Below are positions 13,599-15,437 of a DNA stretch of 15,437 nt, piece after piece. The notes under the pieces are model-generated. The model made no database searches and was not told the origin of the DNA. It worked only from the letters and a program-made list of their open reading frames with translations. The translations under genes were made by a program, and so were the position numbers. Positions within the stretch are counted from its first letter, which is position 1; each line of letters begins with the position of its first letter. The stretch comes from Candidatus Latescibacterota bacterium (GTDB lineage: Bacteria; Latescibacterota; UBA2968; UBA8231), in the NCBI GenBank assembly GCA_022825185.1, contig JAJDYK010000338.1, positions 1 to 15,437 of the forward strand, read 5' to 3'.

Positions 13599-15437
13599 AT
13601 GACCATTAAGGCTAGATGTAGGTATATTGGCTTGCTGACGGCGTGGCTAGCCGTACTTACCACAAGTGCGGCTAGCGCGCAGTCGGCAACGGTGCGTGGG
13701 ACCATATTGGATGCGGTTACTAGCGAGCCATTGCCGTGGGCAAATGTAGTCCTGATTGGCACGAGTATTGGGGGCGCAAGTGATATAGAGGGCAAGTTTG
13801 TAATCAGGAATGTTCCGGTTGGATCCCACACGGTAAGAGCGACCTATATTGGCTACGAGACACGTGAGCTTGAAGTAGTGCTGACGGTTGATCAAGTACT
13901 GGAATTAGAGCTACCTTTAGATCCAGTGAGCCTCCTCGAAGAAGAAGTCGTTGTTACAGCACAGGCAAGTGGTCAAACGGCGGCGATAAATCGGCAACTG
14001 TCATCGCTGGCTATTAAGAATGTTGTATCTGGTGCACGAATACAGGAGCTACCCGATGCAAATGCGGCTGAATCAGTAGCAAGACTTCCCGGTGTGTCGA
14101 TTATCCGGGAAGGAGGTGAAGGGGCCAAAGTCGTTATCCGTGGCCTATCACCACAGTATAACCAGATTGCGATAGACGGCGTTCAGCTTCCAGGTAACGT
14201 CGTATCTAATAACCCCAATGAACAAGCGTCATTAGTAGGGGATCGAGCTACCGATCTCAGCATGATATCCTCAAGCGTCCTTGGCGGAATTGATGTGGTA
14301 AAGGCGATTACTCCGGATATGGATGCTGCGGTTATCGGCGGCGTAGTGAATTTCGGCTTACGGAAGGCGAAGACCAGCGGCACTCGCCCTGTCTTTGGCC
14401 TTACCTCACAAGGAGGTTACAATGATCTAAAAGGAACGTATGCCGACTATAGATTGGTTGGTTCTCTTGAACATCGAGTCTTAAATCAACGACTGGGCTT
14501 GTTCTTACAGGGCACCACTGAAAAGCGCAATCGGAGTGCTAATCGGCTGGCGGCCCATTATGTGCTAAACGACAAGTCGCACGGGGATGACGGTATTCCC
14601 GATCTAACGAGTGTCGATCTAAGTGACGTCTTCAGTGAAAAACAGCGCCATGGCGCGACTCTTGTGGTAGATTACAATCACGATTCGGGCGAAGTGGGCA
14701 TTCTCAATTTTTTTAGTACATCGGAGACTGGAGCTCTGAGTCGAGGACAGTCATTCGTACATGCCATTGACGATATCACGTACTCGGGCGGACGATCCAG
14801 TAATGATTTAATGTCTGTCACTAATCTGCTCAGTATTCGGCAGGAAGTACCACTATTTGATATTGACCTGAAGTTCTCCCATACCTATTCGAGGAGCCAG
14901 AATCCTGAAGATTTCACACTCATATTTCTGCAAGACAGGGCAGGATATGCTGGCCAAGGCGATTTGTCCAAATCACATCCTTCAACCATAGCCGCTTCAG
15001 GAATACCTGACTCGATAGGCGCTAAACTGAAAACGATTAATAGCTCGAAAAACGTTGCTATGGACCGGTCGCTGACGGGATCTGTGGGTCTGGAAAGAGA
15101 TCTGGTGACCGTTGATGTTCTTGCATCTAAGGTCAAGCTTGGCGGCTCTTATCAGTATCGCAAGCGATCCTATGACATCGATGACAGAGCAGGAGTACAT
15201 TTCGACCTAGGCGGTAGACAACTATACGCAAGAGTGTTCGAAAAGTATCCCGAATTGAACATGTACAATGGCGATGTTGTCTTGGCTCTATTTACAGACG
15301 ATCCATATTCATATCGAAATTTTCTCGCCGGGGACTATTCGCTGGCATACCCGATGAATATTGATTTCATGGAAGAGATCATAGGAATTGCCATAGCAAG
15401 AGATGTAGGCTTCATAGAGAATGAGTATAGATCTCTC
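13599..15437 (+). CDS. TonB-dependent receptor (N-terminal 613 residues, truncated by window end)
   Basis: An open frame of 613 codons reaches exactly to the last base. The signal peptide ends ASA at residue 27. Residues about 30-110 form a carboxypeptidase-regulatory-like domain (VRGTILDAVTSEPLPWANVVL, IEGKFVIRNVPVGSHTVRATYIGYE), as in SusC-type and related receptors. A TonB-box-like EEEVVVTAQ follows near 114-122. The plug then shows LPDANAAESVARLPGVSI, REGGEGAKVVIRGL and YNQIAIDGVQLPG, a pattern of the TIGR01782-type receptors. The rest is alternating barrel strands. Such receptors import a bound ligand across the outer membrane with TonB energy. The ligand is unknown. Only 19 bases separate it from the T9SS gene, so co-transcription is likely. 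The ribosome site is poor. Codon use is more AT-rich than in the left part of the window. Confidence 0.93.
   Translation, partial: MTIKARCRYIGLLTAWLAVLTTSAASAQSATVRGTILDAVTSEPLPWANVVLIGTSIGGASDIEGKFVIRNVPVGSHTVRATYIGYETRELEVVLTVDQVLELELPLDPVSLLEEEVVVTAQASGQTAAINRQLSSLAIKNVVSGARIQELPDANAAESVARLPGVSIIREGGEGAKVVIRGLSPQYNQIAIDGVQLPGNVVSNNPNEQASLVGDRATDLSMISSSVLGGIDVVKAITPDMDAAVIGGVVNFGLRKAKTSGTRPVFGLTSQGGYNDLKGTYADYRLVGSLEHRVLNQRLGLFLQGTTEKRNRSANRLAAHYVLNDKSHGDDGIPDLTSVDLSDVFSEKQRHGATLVVDYNHDSGEVGILNFFSTSETGALSRGQSFVHAIDDITYSGGRSSNDLMSVTNLLSIRQEVPLFDIDLKFSHTYSRSQNPEDFTLIFLQDRAGYAGQGDLSKSHPSTIAASGIPDSIGAKLKTINSSKNVAMDRSLTGSVGLERDLVTVDVLASKVKLGGSYQYRKRSYDIDDRAGVHFDLGGRQLYARVFEKYPELNMYNGDVVLALFTDDPYSYRNFLAGDYSLAYPMNIDFMEEIIGIAIARDVGFIENEYRSL

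Overview
The window looks like chromosomal DNA from a GC-rich, Gram-negative-type bacterium of the FCB superphylum. The clearest evidence is a secreted protein ending in a type IX secretion (T9SS) sorting tail of the NYPNPFNPST class, followed by a TonB-dependent receptor with an N-terminal carboxypeptidase-regulatory-like domain. A lipoprotein N-acyltransferase, a lipobox esterase and a bifunctional nuclease with a C-terminal UVR motif fit the same picture. A Latescibacterota-like lineage is my guess; no rRNA or other firm marker is present. I see no tRNA, rRNA, insertion sequence or CRISPR array, and no gene-free stretch longer than about 170 bases.

Layout. (1) Positions 1-3891, minus strand: a Lnt-TatC fusion, then a medium-chain dehydrogenase lacking the usual catalytic-zinc cysteine, then the start of a Rossmann-fold dehydrogenase resembling aspartate dehydrogenase that runs off the left edge. 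(2) 4064-5569, plus strand: RadC (GTG start fixed by a strong Shine-Dalgarno), then a bifunctional nuclease/UVR protein. (3) 5645-10863, minus strand, in transcription order: a methyltetrahydrofolate:corrinoid methyltransferase-like (pterin-binding) protein, a lipoprotein esterase, a homocysteine S-methyltransferase family protein, a small PF13769-type protein and the tRNA-modification enzyme MnmG. The last three are joined by ATGA stop/start overlaps. (4) 11025-11616, plus strand: a HicA/HicB toxin-antitoxin pair, with a good promoter and palindromic candidate operators upstream. (5) 11735-15437, plus strand: a T9SS-sorted beta-helix-like protein and a TonB-dependent receptor cut by the right edge. 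These two genes are visibly more AT-rich than the rest.

How the genes may work together. The one-carbon theme is the clearest: a methyl-THF methyltransferase, a homocysteine methyltransferase and MnmG (which consumes 5,10-methylene-THF) lie in one transcription direction. The Lnt-TatC fusion physically joins folded-protein export to lipoprotein N-acylation and is the most unusual gene here. Its linker is a tandem array of acidic, histidine-containing hexapeptides, and the predicted topology (both fusion points in the cytoplasm) is consistent. The right end looks like a cell-surface module: a secreted, surface-anchored beta-helix protein and its probable outer-membrane transporter.
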